DNA of 50,188 bases from an uncultured Methylocystaceae bacterium (GTDB taxonomy: Bacteria > Pseudomonadota > Alphaproteobacteria > Rhizobiales > Beijerinckiaceae). The stretch lies in NCBI GenBank assembly GCA_903870245.1, contig CAIQCB010000056.1:1-50188 (forward strand), given 5' to 3'. The position numbers were made by a program, and so were the translations under genes. Below are positions 17,848 to 24,804 of this stretch, in pieces (position 1 is the first letter of the stretch; each line of letters opens with the position of its first letter). Below the pieces are notes generated by a model. It was not told the origin of the DNA, ran no database searches, and saw only the letters and a program-made list of their open reading frames with translations.

Positions 17848-19479
17848 ATGACGGAAAAGGTTTCCGGGCCAACGGGCGCCGAGCTTCTGCACAACCCCCA
17901 TATCAATCGTGGCTCGGCCTTTACCCTTGACGACCGCCGCCGTCTTGGCGTTGAGGGGCTGCTGCCGCCTGTGCCGGATTCGCTCGAGATTCAAATCGCG
18001 CGGGTCGAGCATCAGCTCGCAGCCCTCGACTCGGACCTGCAAAAGTATCTGTTTTTAAGCGATCTTCAGGCTCGAAATGAAGTGCTGTATTACGCGGTTC
18101 TGATGTCCGATCCAGCGCGATTCATGCCGCTGGTCTATACGCCGACCGTCGGCGAAGCCTGCCAAAAATTCGATCATGTTTTTCGTGCCTCGCGCGGCAT
18201 GTATCTGCCGATCACGGCAAAGGGGCGTCTTCAAGAAATCCTCGGTAACTGGCCGACGCAAGACGTGCGTTTCATCGTTGTTACGGATGGTGAACGCATT
18301 CTGGGACTAGGCGATCTTGGCGTTGGCGGCATGGGCATCCCCGTTGGCAAGCTGGCTCTTTACACCGCCTGCGCCGGCGTGCCGCCGCAGATGACCATGC
18401 CGGTGACGCTGGATGTCGGCACCAACAACCACGCCCTGCTTGATGACCCGCTCTATCTGGGTCTGCGCCAGGAGCGCGTGCGCGGCGCAGAGTATGACGC
18501 CTTCATCGAGGAGTTCGTCCAGGCTGTCATGACGCGTTTTCCAAAATGTTGCATACAGTGGGAGGATTTCGCCAATATCAACGCTGTGCCGATCCTTGAA
18601 CGCTATCGCGACAAAATATGCACATACAATGACGACATTCAGGGAACGGCGGCAATCGCGCTGGCCGGAGTCTTTGGCGCTCTCCGTATCACCGGCCAAA
18701 AACTCGCGGATCAGCGTTTCCTGTTTCTTGGCGCCGGCTCGGCGGCAACCGGCATCGCCGAACTGATCAGCGAAGCGATGATGCTCGAAGGTATAAAGCC
18801 TGCGGACGCGCGGGCGCGCAACTGGCTTTATGACATCAATGGGCTGGTGACGTCGGCGCGCGCCGACATCGCGGATTTCCAACGTCCCTTTGCGCATGAC
18901 CCGCTTCCGGTTGGCTCCTTCGTCGAGGCCGTGGAGGCCATCAAACCAAGCGCGATCATCGGCGTCAGCACCACGCCCAAATTATTCAACCGACAGGTGA
19001 TCGAGGCCATGTCCCGGCTTAATGAGCGTCCGATCATTTTTCCCTACTCCAATCCGACCTCACGCTCGGAATGCACGGCGGAGGAGGCCTACACATGGTC
19101 CGACGGTCGGGCTGTATTCGCCAGCGGCAGCCCCTTCCCGCCGGTTGCGATCAAGGACAAAACCTTCGTTCCGGGCCAAGGCAACAATGTGTATATTTTC
19201 CCGGCGATGGGCATGGCGATTCTGGCGACGCAAACAAGGCGTGTGACGCAGGAAATGTTTATCGTAGCAGCCCGCGCCGTCGCAGATCAGGTCACTACAG
19301 AGGATCTGGGGAGGGGGCTGATTTACCCGCCGACAACGCGTATTTTCGAGGCCTCTCTACTTACCGCCACGAAAATCGCTGAATATGTCTTCGACAATGG
19401 ACTTGCAGCAGTCGAGCGACCCGTGAATATCGAGGCGCACATTCGCGCCCTGGCCTACAGGCCCGCGTATGGCGCCTGA
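17848..19479 (+). CDS. maeA: NAD-dependent malic enzyme (decarboxylating)
   Basis: 543 residues, the length of the SfcA/MaeA family rather than the longer MaeB fusion. It decarboxylates malate to pyruvate with reduction of NAD(P). The substrate region YTPTVGEACQKFDHVFR, the metal/NAD segment CTYNDDIQGTAAIALAG and the dinucleotide-binding GAGSAATGIAELI are all conserved, with SNPTSRSECTAEEA further on. The start is preceded by an AGG-containing purine patch. The 220 bases upstream contain a tract of ATGATGATGATG type and no credible gene. It converges with dcd, leaving 4 bases between stops. Confidence 0.94.
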   Translation: MTEKVSGPTGAELLHNPHINRGSAFTLDDRRRLGVEGLLPPVPDSLEIQIARVEHQLAALDSDLQKYLFLSDLQARNEVLYYAVLMSDPARFMPLVYTPTVGEACQKFDHVFRASRGMYLPITAKGRLQEILGNWPTQDVRFIVVTDGERILGLGDLGVGGMGIPVGKLALYTACAGVPPQMTMPVTLDVGTNNHALLDDPLYLGLRQERVRGAEYDAFIEEFVQAVMTRFPKCCIQWEDFANINAVPILERYRDKICTYNDDIQGTAAIALAGVFGALRITGQKLADQRFLFLGAGSAATGIAELISEAMMLEGIKPADARARNWLYDINGLVTSARADIADFQRPFAHDPLPVGSFVEAVEAIKPSAIIGVSTTPKLFNRQVIEAMSRLNERPIIFPYSNPTSRSECTAEEAYTWSDGRAVFASGSPFPPVAIKDKTFVPGQGNNVYIFPAMGMAILATQTRRVTQEMFIVAARAVADQVTTEDLGRGLIYPPTTRIFEASLLTATKIAEYVFDNGLAAVERPVNIEAHIRALAYRPAYGA

Positions 19480-19483
19480 TCGA

Positions 19484-20578
19484 TTACGCCGGCACAAAGT
19501 GTTTCGAGAGTTTCAGTCCCTGACCCTGATAATTTGAGACGCCGCTCTGCCCATATAGCGCCTGCGGCTCCTCCGCCATCTGTTCATAAACGAGACGTCC
19601 GATGAACTGGCCATCCTCAAGAATGAACGGCACTTCCCGGGAGCGAACTTCCAGAACGGCGCGCGCCGCCGGACCGCCATTTGCTCCAACGCCGAAACCA
19701 GGATCGAAAAAGCCGGCGTAATGGACGCGAAACTCCCCAATCGCAGCATCCATCGGCGCCATTTCGGCGGCCAGATCAGCCGGCACGGCCAGTCGCTCTT
19801 GCGAGGCAAGAATGTAGAAATCGCCAGGATCGAGGATCAAACGACCATCGCGCGCCGGGAGACGATCCCAGAAATCGTCGATCGCGTAAGCGCCAACGCG
19901 ATCGACATCGATCACATCGGTGTGCTTCTGGGCGCGATAGCCAACAACGCCGCCGAACGCCGCCGCATCCAGCGCCACCCGCAAGACAACGCCGTCCCGC
20001 AGGTTAAGCGGACCATCGACCAGCGGCGTGCGACGGTGCAACTCCGCAAGTTCGGCGTCAGAAAGCGTCGCGGCGCCAGGCGACGCCTGCGCGCGAAAAC
20101 GAAGCTGGTTCAATCGAGAGCCTTGACGCACACGCACGGAAAAACTGCGCGGCGAGACTTCCGCATAGAGAGGGCCGACGTATCCCGGCGCAACCTCGTC
20201 AAACCGATCGCCATGATCGGTAATCAGTCGGGTGAAAATATCGAGACGACCGGTCGAGCTTTTGGGGTTCGCTGCGCCGGTCACATCGGCGCCCAGCGCC
20301 AGGCTCTCCAGCAGGGGCACGACATAAAAACAGCCGCGCTCGAGCACAGCCCCATCGCCCGCCAGAGAAATCTCGTCGTATTTGAGCGCCGATAGCAAGT
20401 CTCCAACCCGGCGCGTCTTGCCTGGCAGAAAGCTGGCGCGGACACGCCACGCTCTGGGTCCGAGCCGAAGATCAAGACTTGCCGGCTGGATCTGCCCGTG
20501 CGCCGGCGGAGCCGCGAGACGAATGGCGCCCGAGCCGATCATCGCCTCGATCTGCCGGCTGGACAGCACCCTGCTCAT
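19484..20578 (-). CDS. dcd: 2'-deoxycytidine 5'-triphosphate deaminase (double-domain alphaproteobacterial type)
   Basis: 364 residues, about twice the length of enterobacterial Dcd, made of two dUTPase-fold halves. The first half carries QPASLDLRLG and the NPKSSTGRLDIFTRLITDHG segment with the conserved Ser/Arg cluster; the second repeats the fold with ILDPGDFYILASQERLAVP and a GFFDPGFG stretch. dCTP deaminases produce dUTP, later hydrolysed by dUTPase to dUMP for thymidylate synthesis; a dut gene lies at 42.5-43.0 kb. Divergent from metZ with about 215 bases between, a pairing I recall from rhizobial genomes. Confidence 0.9.
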   Translation of the reverse strand: MSRVLSSRQIEAMIGSGAIRLAAPPAHGQIQPASLDLRLGPRAWRVRASFLPGKTRRVGDLLSALKYDEISLAGDGAVLERGCFYVVPLLESLALGADVTGAANPKSSTGRLDIFTRLITDHGDRFDEVAPGYVGPLYAEVSPRSFSVRVRQGSRLNQLRFRAQASPGAATLSDAELAELHRRTPLVDGPLNLRDGVVLRVALDAAAFGGVVGYRAQKHTDVIDVDRVGAYAIDDFWDRLPARDGRLILDPGDFYILASQERLAVPADLAAEMAPMDAAIGEFRVHYAGFFDPGFGVGANGGPAARAVLEVRSREVPFILEDGQFIGRLVYEQMAEEPQALYGQSGVSNYQGQGLKLSKHFVPA

Positions 20579-20689
20579 AAAAACTTCCTGTTTACCGATC
20601 CACCTGCGATGACCCTACCCCGCATTAGCGGTAATCTCCGAATGGTTTCAAGCAAAACAAGGCCCAATCGACCGCCGCCCGCCAAAACT

Positions 20690-20745
20690 TCCACGGTTTT
20701 TGACCGGACCGGCTTGCAGGCGCGAAAAACCGGGCGTTAAAAGAC
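20690..20745 (+). promoter_or_regulatory. Probable SAM-II (SAM-alpha) riboswitch upstream of metZ
   Basis: About 50 bases upstream of the metZ start is a block that follows the SAM-II core in order: CGGTTTTTGACCGG, CCGGCTTGCAG, CGCGAAAAAC and GCGTTAAAAG. CTTGCAG and the terminal TAAA-rich element are the most conserved parts of this class, and SAM-II typically controls metA and metZ in alphaproteobacteria. The outer P1 stem is weak: the canonical CGUGG/CCACG pairing is not preserved, though an alternative CGGTTTTT/AAAAACCG pairing is available. When SAM binds, SAM-II elements usually lower translation. Called from motif recall; a covariance-model search was not possible. Confidence 0.65.
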
Positions 20746-20794
20746 CTTGAGGTTCGGGGGAACAGGCTCCGGGCGCATTGCTTAGGGAAAATTC

Positions 20795-21997
20795 ATGGCC
20801 GCCGACGCCGCACGAAGGAAACTCAGACCCGCCACCCAGCTTGTGCATGGCGGCACGACCCGCTCTTCCTTTGGCGAAATGTCAGAAGCGATGTTTCTGA
20901 CCCAGAGCTTCGCCTATCCGACGATGGAGGCGGCGGAAGCCCGCTTTAAGGGGGAGGAGCCGGGCTTCATCTACTCGCGCTTCTCCAACCCCACTGTGGC
21001 GATGTTCGAGCAACGCATGTGCCTGCTGGAAGGGGCCGAGGCGGCGCGGGCGACAGCAAGCGGCATGGCCGCCGTCACCGCCAGCATGCTGGCGCAACTC
21101 AGGGCGGGCGATCATGTGGTCGCCGCACGGGCTCTGTTTGGTTCCTGCCTGTTCATCGTCGAAAATCTGCTGCCGCAATTCGGCGTCGCCACCACCCTGG
21201 TCGACGGGGCCGATCTAACGCAGTGGAAAAACGCCGTGCGCAAGGAAACCAGAGTTTTTTTCCTTGAGAGCCCGACCAATCCCGGCCTCGAGGTGTATGA
21301 TCTTCAGTCTATCGCCGACATCGCCCACAACGCGGGCGCACGACTGGTTGTCGATAATGTCTTCGCCACGCCAATGCTGCAAAGGCCTTTTGAATTCGGC
21401 GCGGATATGGTCGTTTATTCAGCGACAAAACATATCGATGGACAGGGACGTTGTCTGGGCGGCGTAATTCTGGCGTCGCAGGCGTTGATCGAAGAGAGCA
21501 TCCATAATTTCCTGCGTCAGACTGGCCCGGCGATGTCGCCGTTCAATGCGTGGGTAATGCTCAAGGGTCTTGAAACCTTGCCGCTGCGCGTTGCGAGGCA
21601 AACCGAAAGCGCCTCGAAAATCGCCGATTTCCTGGCTGAGCAAATCGGGATCGCCCGCACGCTCTACCCCTTCCGGAAGGATCATCCGCAAGCGACGCTG
21701 GCGCGACGGCAGATGACCGGCGGCGGCACGCTGGTCAGTTTCGATGTCGTCGGCGGCAAGGCGGCGGCCTTTCGGCTGGCGAATGCGCTGGAGGTGATCA
21801 AGATTTCCAATAACCTCGGCGACGCCAAGAGTCTCATCACCCATCCAGCGACAACCACGCACCAGCGTTTGACGCCTGAAGCGCGCGCCGCCATGGGCAT
21901 TGGCGATGGCATGCTGAGACTGTCGGTGGGACTTGAGGATGTCGACGATCTGATCGACGATCTTGCCGCCGGTCTTGCGGCGGCGGCGCGCGGCTGA
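20795..21997 (+). CDS. metZ: O-succinylhomoserine sulfhydrylase
   Basis: 400 residues, a PLP enzyme of the Cys/Met-metabolism family. MetZ joins O-succinylhomoserine with sulfide to give homocysteine, the direct route to methionine. The PLP lysine is Lys212 in YSATKHIDGQGR; the FIYSRFSNPT and FLESPTNPGLEV segments are typical of the MetZ branch. The ATG at 20795 follows a TAGGGAAAA patch. The upstream SAM-II element suggests feedback by SAM. In relatives I recall apaG close downstream of metZ; here a 6-kb minus-strand block lies between them. Confidence 0.94.
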   Translation: MAADAARRKLRPATQLVHGGTTRSSFGEMSEAMFLTQSFAYPTMEAAEARFKGEEPGFIYSRFSNPTVAMFEQRMCLLEGAEAARATASGMAAVTASMLAQLRAGDHVVAARALFGSCLFIVENLLPQFGVATTLVDGADLTQWKNAVRKETRVFFLESPTNPGLEVYDLQSIADIAHNAGARLVVDNVFATPMLQRPFEFGADMVVYSATKHIDGQGRCLGGVILASQALIEESIHNFLRQTGPAMSPFNAWVMLKGLETLPLRVARQTESASKIADFLAEQIGIARTLYPFRKDHPQATLARRQMTGGGTLVSFDVVGGKAAAFRLANALEVIKISNNLGDAKSLITHPATTTHQRLTPEARAAMGIGDGMLRLSVGLEDVDDLIDDLAAGLAAAARG

Positions 21998-22024
21998 GCC
22001 GACGCTGACGTTATCGCGCGATGA

Positions 22025-22063
22025 AATAAAAAGCCCCGCTCGAACCTTGAGTCCGAGCAGGGA
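22025..22063 (-). terminator. Rho-independent terminator for the minus-strand block
   Basis: On the minus strand CCCTGCTCG-(11-base loop)-CGAGCGGGG forms a stem of GCTCG/CGAGC plus CCC/GGG with one bulged base, followed directly by CTTTTTATTT. The U-rich tail points to a minus-strand transcript ending here, that is, the accessory block at 22.2-28.2 kb. On the plus strand only a weak AAGTTTAA follows, so it serves metZ less well. Confidence 0.75.
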
Positions 22064-22229
22064 AGTTTAACACGCCTCGCGCCGGGAGGGATCGCGAGGA
22101 GGTGACGCATTGCCGTAACCGGCGATGCGGAACATGGCGCCGATCAGAACGCTGGGCGGCGAAATACATACGCTGGCGCGAGGAGCCAACGGCGTATAAT
22201 AATCGGGAGCGTTTCCCGATCTTCAGCGG

Positions 22230-22361
22230 TCATTCGCGGAGCTTTCGTATTCTGCGCGGCGCGACATCAGGCTGCTCGCCTGGAAAGGCGATCATTAGAA
22301 ACCATGCGAAAATCATTGCTCCGGCGATTTCGAGGCTGGGGCCGTTAAAAATTTCCATCAT
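22230..22361 (-). CDS. Small single-pass membrane protein (43 residues), unrecognised
   Basis: Minus-strand ORF starting ATGATG at 22361 or 22358, with a GTGGAG patch about 8 bases upstream. The product has a short polar head (MEIFNGPSLE), one hydrophobic helix (AGAMIFAWFLMIAFP) and a basic tail ending PRRIRKLRE, the classic shape of a small inner-membrane protein with its tail in the cytoplasm. I do not recognise a family. It is the last gene before the minus-strand terminator, and its upstream region is the hairpin-rich stretch at 22430-22605. A longer frame up to 22607 exists but is composition-driven. Confidence 0.5.
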   Translation of the reverse strand: MMEIFNGPSLEIAGAMIFAWFLMIAFPGEQPDVAPRRIRKLRE

Positions 22362-22429
22362 GTTGTCGACTCCACGACAGTTTACGAGCTGACGATCAGA
22401 GGTGAACGCGCAGCGATGAATGGAGAAAC

Positions 22430-22605
22430 ATCGCCACGCGATCCTCCCACCCCGGCAGGGGCATGCTGCTTCGCGCCACCAAGGGGTTAACGGCGCGAAG
22501 CAACTGCTTGCCTTCATGACCAGAACGGTCATGAATTTTAGCGTCGACGCCGCGCAGTCCGCCACTGTCGATTGCAACTGCCTTCGACAGGCGCGGCGTC
22601 GACGC
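22430..22605 (-). ncRNA. Hairpin-rich non-coding stretch, candidate structured RNA or 5' leader
   Basis: Five inverted repeats follow one another within 176 bases. (1) GCGTCGACGCCGCGC at 22541-22555 pairs perfectly with 22591-22605, enclosing CTGTCGA/TCGACAG (22565-22571/22584-22590), so 22 bp in one arm. (2) TTCATGACC/GGTCATGAA at 22513-22521/22527-22535. (3) TGCTTCGCGCC/GGCGCGAAGCA at 22467-22477/22492-22502. (4) CCCC/GGGG at 22450-22461. (5) ATCGC/GCGAT at 22430-22442. No convincing protein is encoded. On the minus strand it would be the leader of the 43-residue membrane protein; on the plus strand hairpin 2 plus TTTTA could act as a terminator. Strand is therefore provisional. No known riboswitch class was recognised. 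Confidence 0.45.
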
Positions 22606-22689
22606 AAGGCCTGGAGAACAGGGCCGGCGCGATGGCGCCGTTCGTCAACGGTTAAGGCGTGAAACCGTCAAAGCCTGTTCCCGCAAAAT

Positions 22690-22917
22690 TCATGCGCCGC
22701 TATCAGGGGTCGATCGCGAGAAACGCGCTCGTCGCTCGAGATCGATCAGACGTATCTCGCCATCGCGACGACGCCTTGACAGTGATGGAAGGATCACTGG
22801 CGCAAGAAGATCCAGCGCGCGAGGAGCAGAGTGTCGGACCCCGCCCCCCCGCCCGAATTCCCGCGTTGCGGCAACCAGGATGTTTTGACGTTCAATTGAC
22901 TTTTTCTGGACGAGCAT
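22690..22917 (-). CDS. Small basic ORF with strong ribosome-binding site, unrecognised
   Basis: 75 codons from an ATG at 22917 preceded by GATGAGGAGGGCTC, a near-ideal ribosome-binding site. The first 17 residues (ERQNILVAATREFGRGG within them) look like the first helix of a TetR regulator, but the similarity stops at a G-run (GGGGGGG within 22840-22860) and the rest is Arg-rich without a clear fold. It may be a real small protein, or the surviving start of a regulator broken at the homopolymer. Neighbours are the DUF2946-like gene upstream and the structured stretch downstream. Confidence 0.35.
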   Translation of the reverse strand: MLVQKKSIERQNILVAATREFGRGGGVRHSAPRALDLLAPVILPSLSRRRRDGEIRLIDLERRARFSRSTPDSGA

Positions 22918-23018
22918 GAGCCCTCCTCATCACCGCATGACGTCGGCGACAGATCCCAATGGCTTGTGTTCGTGAGCGTTAGTAGCGCACGCTGACAAGA
23001 CTGTTCAAGGAGACGAAA

Positions 23019-23381
23019 TCAGGAGAAAGCCGGCGGCGCGCGGGCCTGACGAGCGTAGTCGAACGCCGTCGATGGAAGGATGCGATCCAGAAGACGCCAA
23101 TAAGCAACACGCCACAGCGCAGATTGCGTCTGAATGACGATTACGTCAGTGGCGACAGGAGAAACGCCGTCGCAGTAAATCTGGCAAAGCGCACAGGATT
23201 GATGCTGGCCGTGCGACAACGGGACTTTTGACGAGTCCGCTTTGTCTGACTGACATAATTTGAGTGAAACGCCACCCAGATCGATCGTCCCGGCGACAGC
23301 CAAATTCCCGGCGATCGGCGCCAGCACCTGGAAGGTGAGGGCCAAAGCGAACAGGAGGATTTGTAGCCGGGTACGGCGCAT
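23019..23381 (-). CDS. DUF2946-like small exported Cys/His protein (copy A)
   Basis: 120 residues. A signal peptide or anchor (about residues 5-30, LLFALALTFQVLAP) is followed by a short domain with SHGQHQSCALCQIYCDG, a His-Cys cluster, and a RQARAPPA tail. This layout (small exported protein, H-x-x-x-C-x-x-C centre, RAPP-type end) is what I recall for DUF2946 proteins, which are often found near TonB-dependent metal receptors; metal binding is inferred, not shown. The ATG at 23381 follows AGGGAA. A second protein of the same type (27.8-28.2 kb) sits at the other end of the receptor block. Confidence 0.65.
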   Translation of the reverse strand: MRRTRLQILLFALALTFQVLAPIAGNLAVAGTIDLGGVSLKLCQSDKADSSKVPLSHGQHQSCALCQIYCDGVSPVATDVIVIQTQSALWRVAYWRLLDRILPSTAFDYARQARAPPAFS

Positions 23382-23440
23382 AAAGGTTCCCTACCGCCAC
23401 AGGCGATTGCAACAAACTATCTAGAGCAAAGTTTCATACT

Positions 23441-23653
23441 TCAGGCAAGAGAAAACAAGAGAAAAACTGCGCCACAAAATAATGCGCGGAAATGAGTGAC
23501 GCCTCCATTCACAAAATCCGTTTTCAGCAGGCAGTTGCCGCCGCCTGCGCCCCAACCTCCGCCAATGTTCAAACTGGCGTTTATGCCCGTCGACAGAGGC
23601 GCAGGCGGAGCAACCGGCAGCGCTTTCTTCCTCGCCACATCGGCGATAGGTTT
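23441..23653 (-). pseudogene. Remnant of an outer-membrane beta-barrel gene
   Basis: The minus-strand frame here contains KALPVAPPAPLSTGINASLN followed by IGGGWGAGGGN. It parallels the intact neighbour's mature N-terminus, where PPLWTGVYAGVNIGGGWNASGGN marks the first beta-strand. There is no signal peptide; an in-frame stop (TAA at 23654-23656) sits just upstream, and about 30 codons after the first strand the similarity is lost. The fragment is best read as what remains of a second copy of the barrel gene at 23723-24739 after deletion. Confidence 0.6.
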
Positions 23654-23722
23654 TTAATAATCGTGGCCCCCGTCCCTTTGCCGTTGTTCTAGATCACCCC
23701 TGGCCCCGACGTATCGTCCGGA

Positions 23723-24739
23723 TCAGGGATGGATGATGTCCGAGAACGAAATATCGGGGAGCCCGCCTGTCGCTGGGGCAAGCCCCGGTATGGGAGAGGC
23801 CGGCGCCGGAGCCGGAGCCGATGCCGGCGCGGCAAGGCTGGCGGTTCGCGCCGGGGCCTTTTGTGCTGCGCCTGAAGCCAGGGATTGTTGATACACGGCG
23901 ACGGGCGCAGCCTTGTAATTCGCCGTCGGCGTTGCAAGGGCGCTCGCGTCGAAACCGGGCGCAGAAATGGGCGCTCCTGTGATCGATGTCGTTGCGCCCA
24001 ATGCGAAATGATAGTTCACGCCGGCGCGGATCGTGTTCCAGGCCGACTGATTATTGACGTTCATCGGGATCGGCGTACGCAGGGATGGATAGAAACCCCA
24101 GACCGTCGACGGGCCGCCGTAGATATTCGTATAAAGATATTCGAATTTCGTGGACCAGTTGGGCAGGAACATCCATTCGACGCCGCCGCCGGCCGTCCAG
24201 CCGGTTTGCAGCGAGCCATTGGGCGCAAGACCATTGCGCGAGACATCGCCATAGGCGAAACCCGCCGTTCCGAACAACAGCACCGAGGGCTGGACGGCGA
24301 CGGCGGCGCGCCCGCGAACGGTTCCAAACCAGTTCACCGACGTACCCATGGAATAGCCCCATCTGTTATCGTAGAAAGCGCTGTTGTCGATGCTGCTGCC
24401 GCTGCCCATGGTCGTTCCCTGAAAATCGGTCTCGACGCCCGCGACGAACATTGGCGAAAACTGATAATTATATCCGATTTGCAGGCCGCCGAGAGCGCCG
24501 GCAGGTATGCGGTTTGAAACGCCATTATTGAAGCCGGTGGCGTACCAATTATTGTTGTTTCCGCCACTGGCGTTCCAGCCTCCGCCAATGTTCACGCCGG
24601 CGTAGACCCCGGTCCAAAGCGGCGGCAGATCCGCCACAGCAGCCGGACCTTTTGTTGAAGCCAGATCGGCGGCGGAGACCGAACCGGTCATGAGCGCAAG
24701 CGCCAGAGCTTTGAGTGAAGTTGAATAAAGCTTGTTCAT
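23723..24739 (-). CDS. Outer-membrane beta-barrel protein (Omp25/Omp31-like) with long Ala/Pro tail
   Basis: 338 residues. Signal peptide 1-23 ends SVSA-ADL, followed by the family-typical LWTGVYAGVNIGGGW first strand (41-55) and about eight amphipathic strands, the last being IRAGVNYHF ending at Phe245. Proteins of this class normally stop at that terminal aromatic residue, which is needed for barrel assembly. Here 93 more residues follow, rich in Ala and Pro (for example PASAPAPAPASPIPG), ending ISFSDIIHP. The tail could span the periplasm or be surface exposed. It sits 65 bases downstream of the TonB receptor and is probably cotranscribed with it. Confidence 0.85.
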   Translation of the reverse strand: MNKLYSTSLKALALALMTGSVSAADLASTKGPAAVADLPPLWTGVYAGVNIGGGWNASGGNNNNWYATGFNNGVSNRIPAGALGGLQIGYNYQFSPMFVAGVETDFQGTTMGSGSSIDNSAFYDNRWGYSMGTSVNWFGTVRGRAAVAVQPSVLLFGTAGFAYGDVSRNGLAPNGSLQTGWTAGGGVEWMFLPNWSTKFEYLYTNIYGGPSTVWGFYPSLRTPIPMNVNNQSAWNTIRAGVNYHFALGATTSITGAPISAPGFDASALATPTANYKAAPVAVYQQSLASGAAQKAPARTASLAAPASAPAPAPASPIPGLAPATGGLPDISFSDIIHP

Positions 24740-24804
24740 TGGACCAGGTCCTTTCGAAACTTTAATGTTGCGACTTTTCGCAGTGTTGTTTCCCTTGGTG
24801 GCGC

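Noticed and set aside
17618-17872. Two short opposed frames, one with DHDHHHH and one with Met repeats
   Set aside because: Both arise from an ATGATGATGATG/CATCAT tract in the gap before maeA; no start signal or family look.
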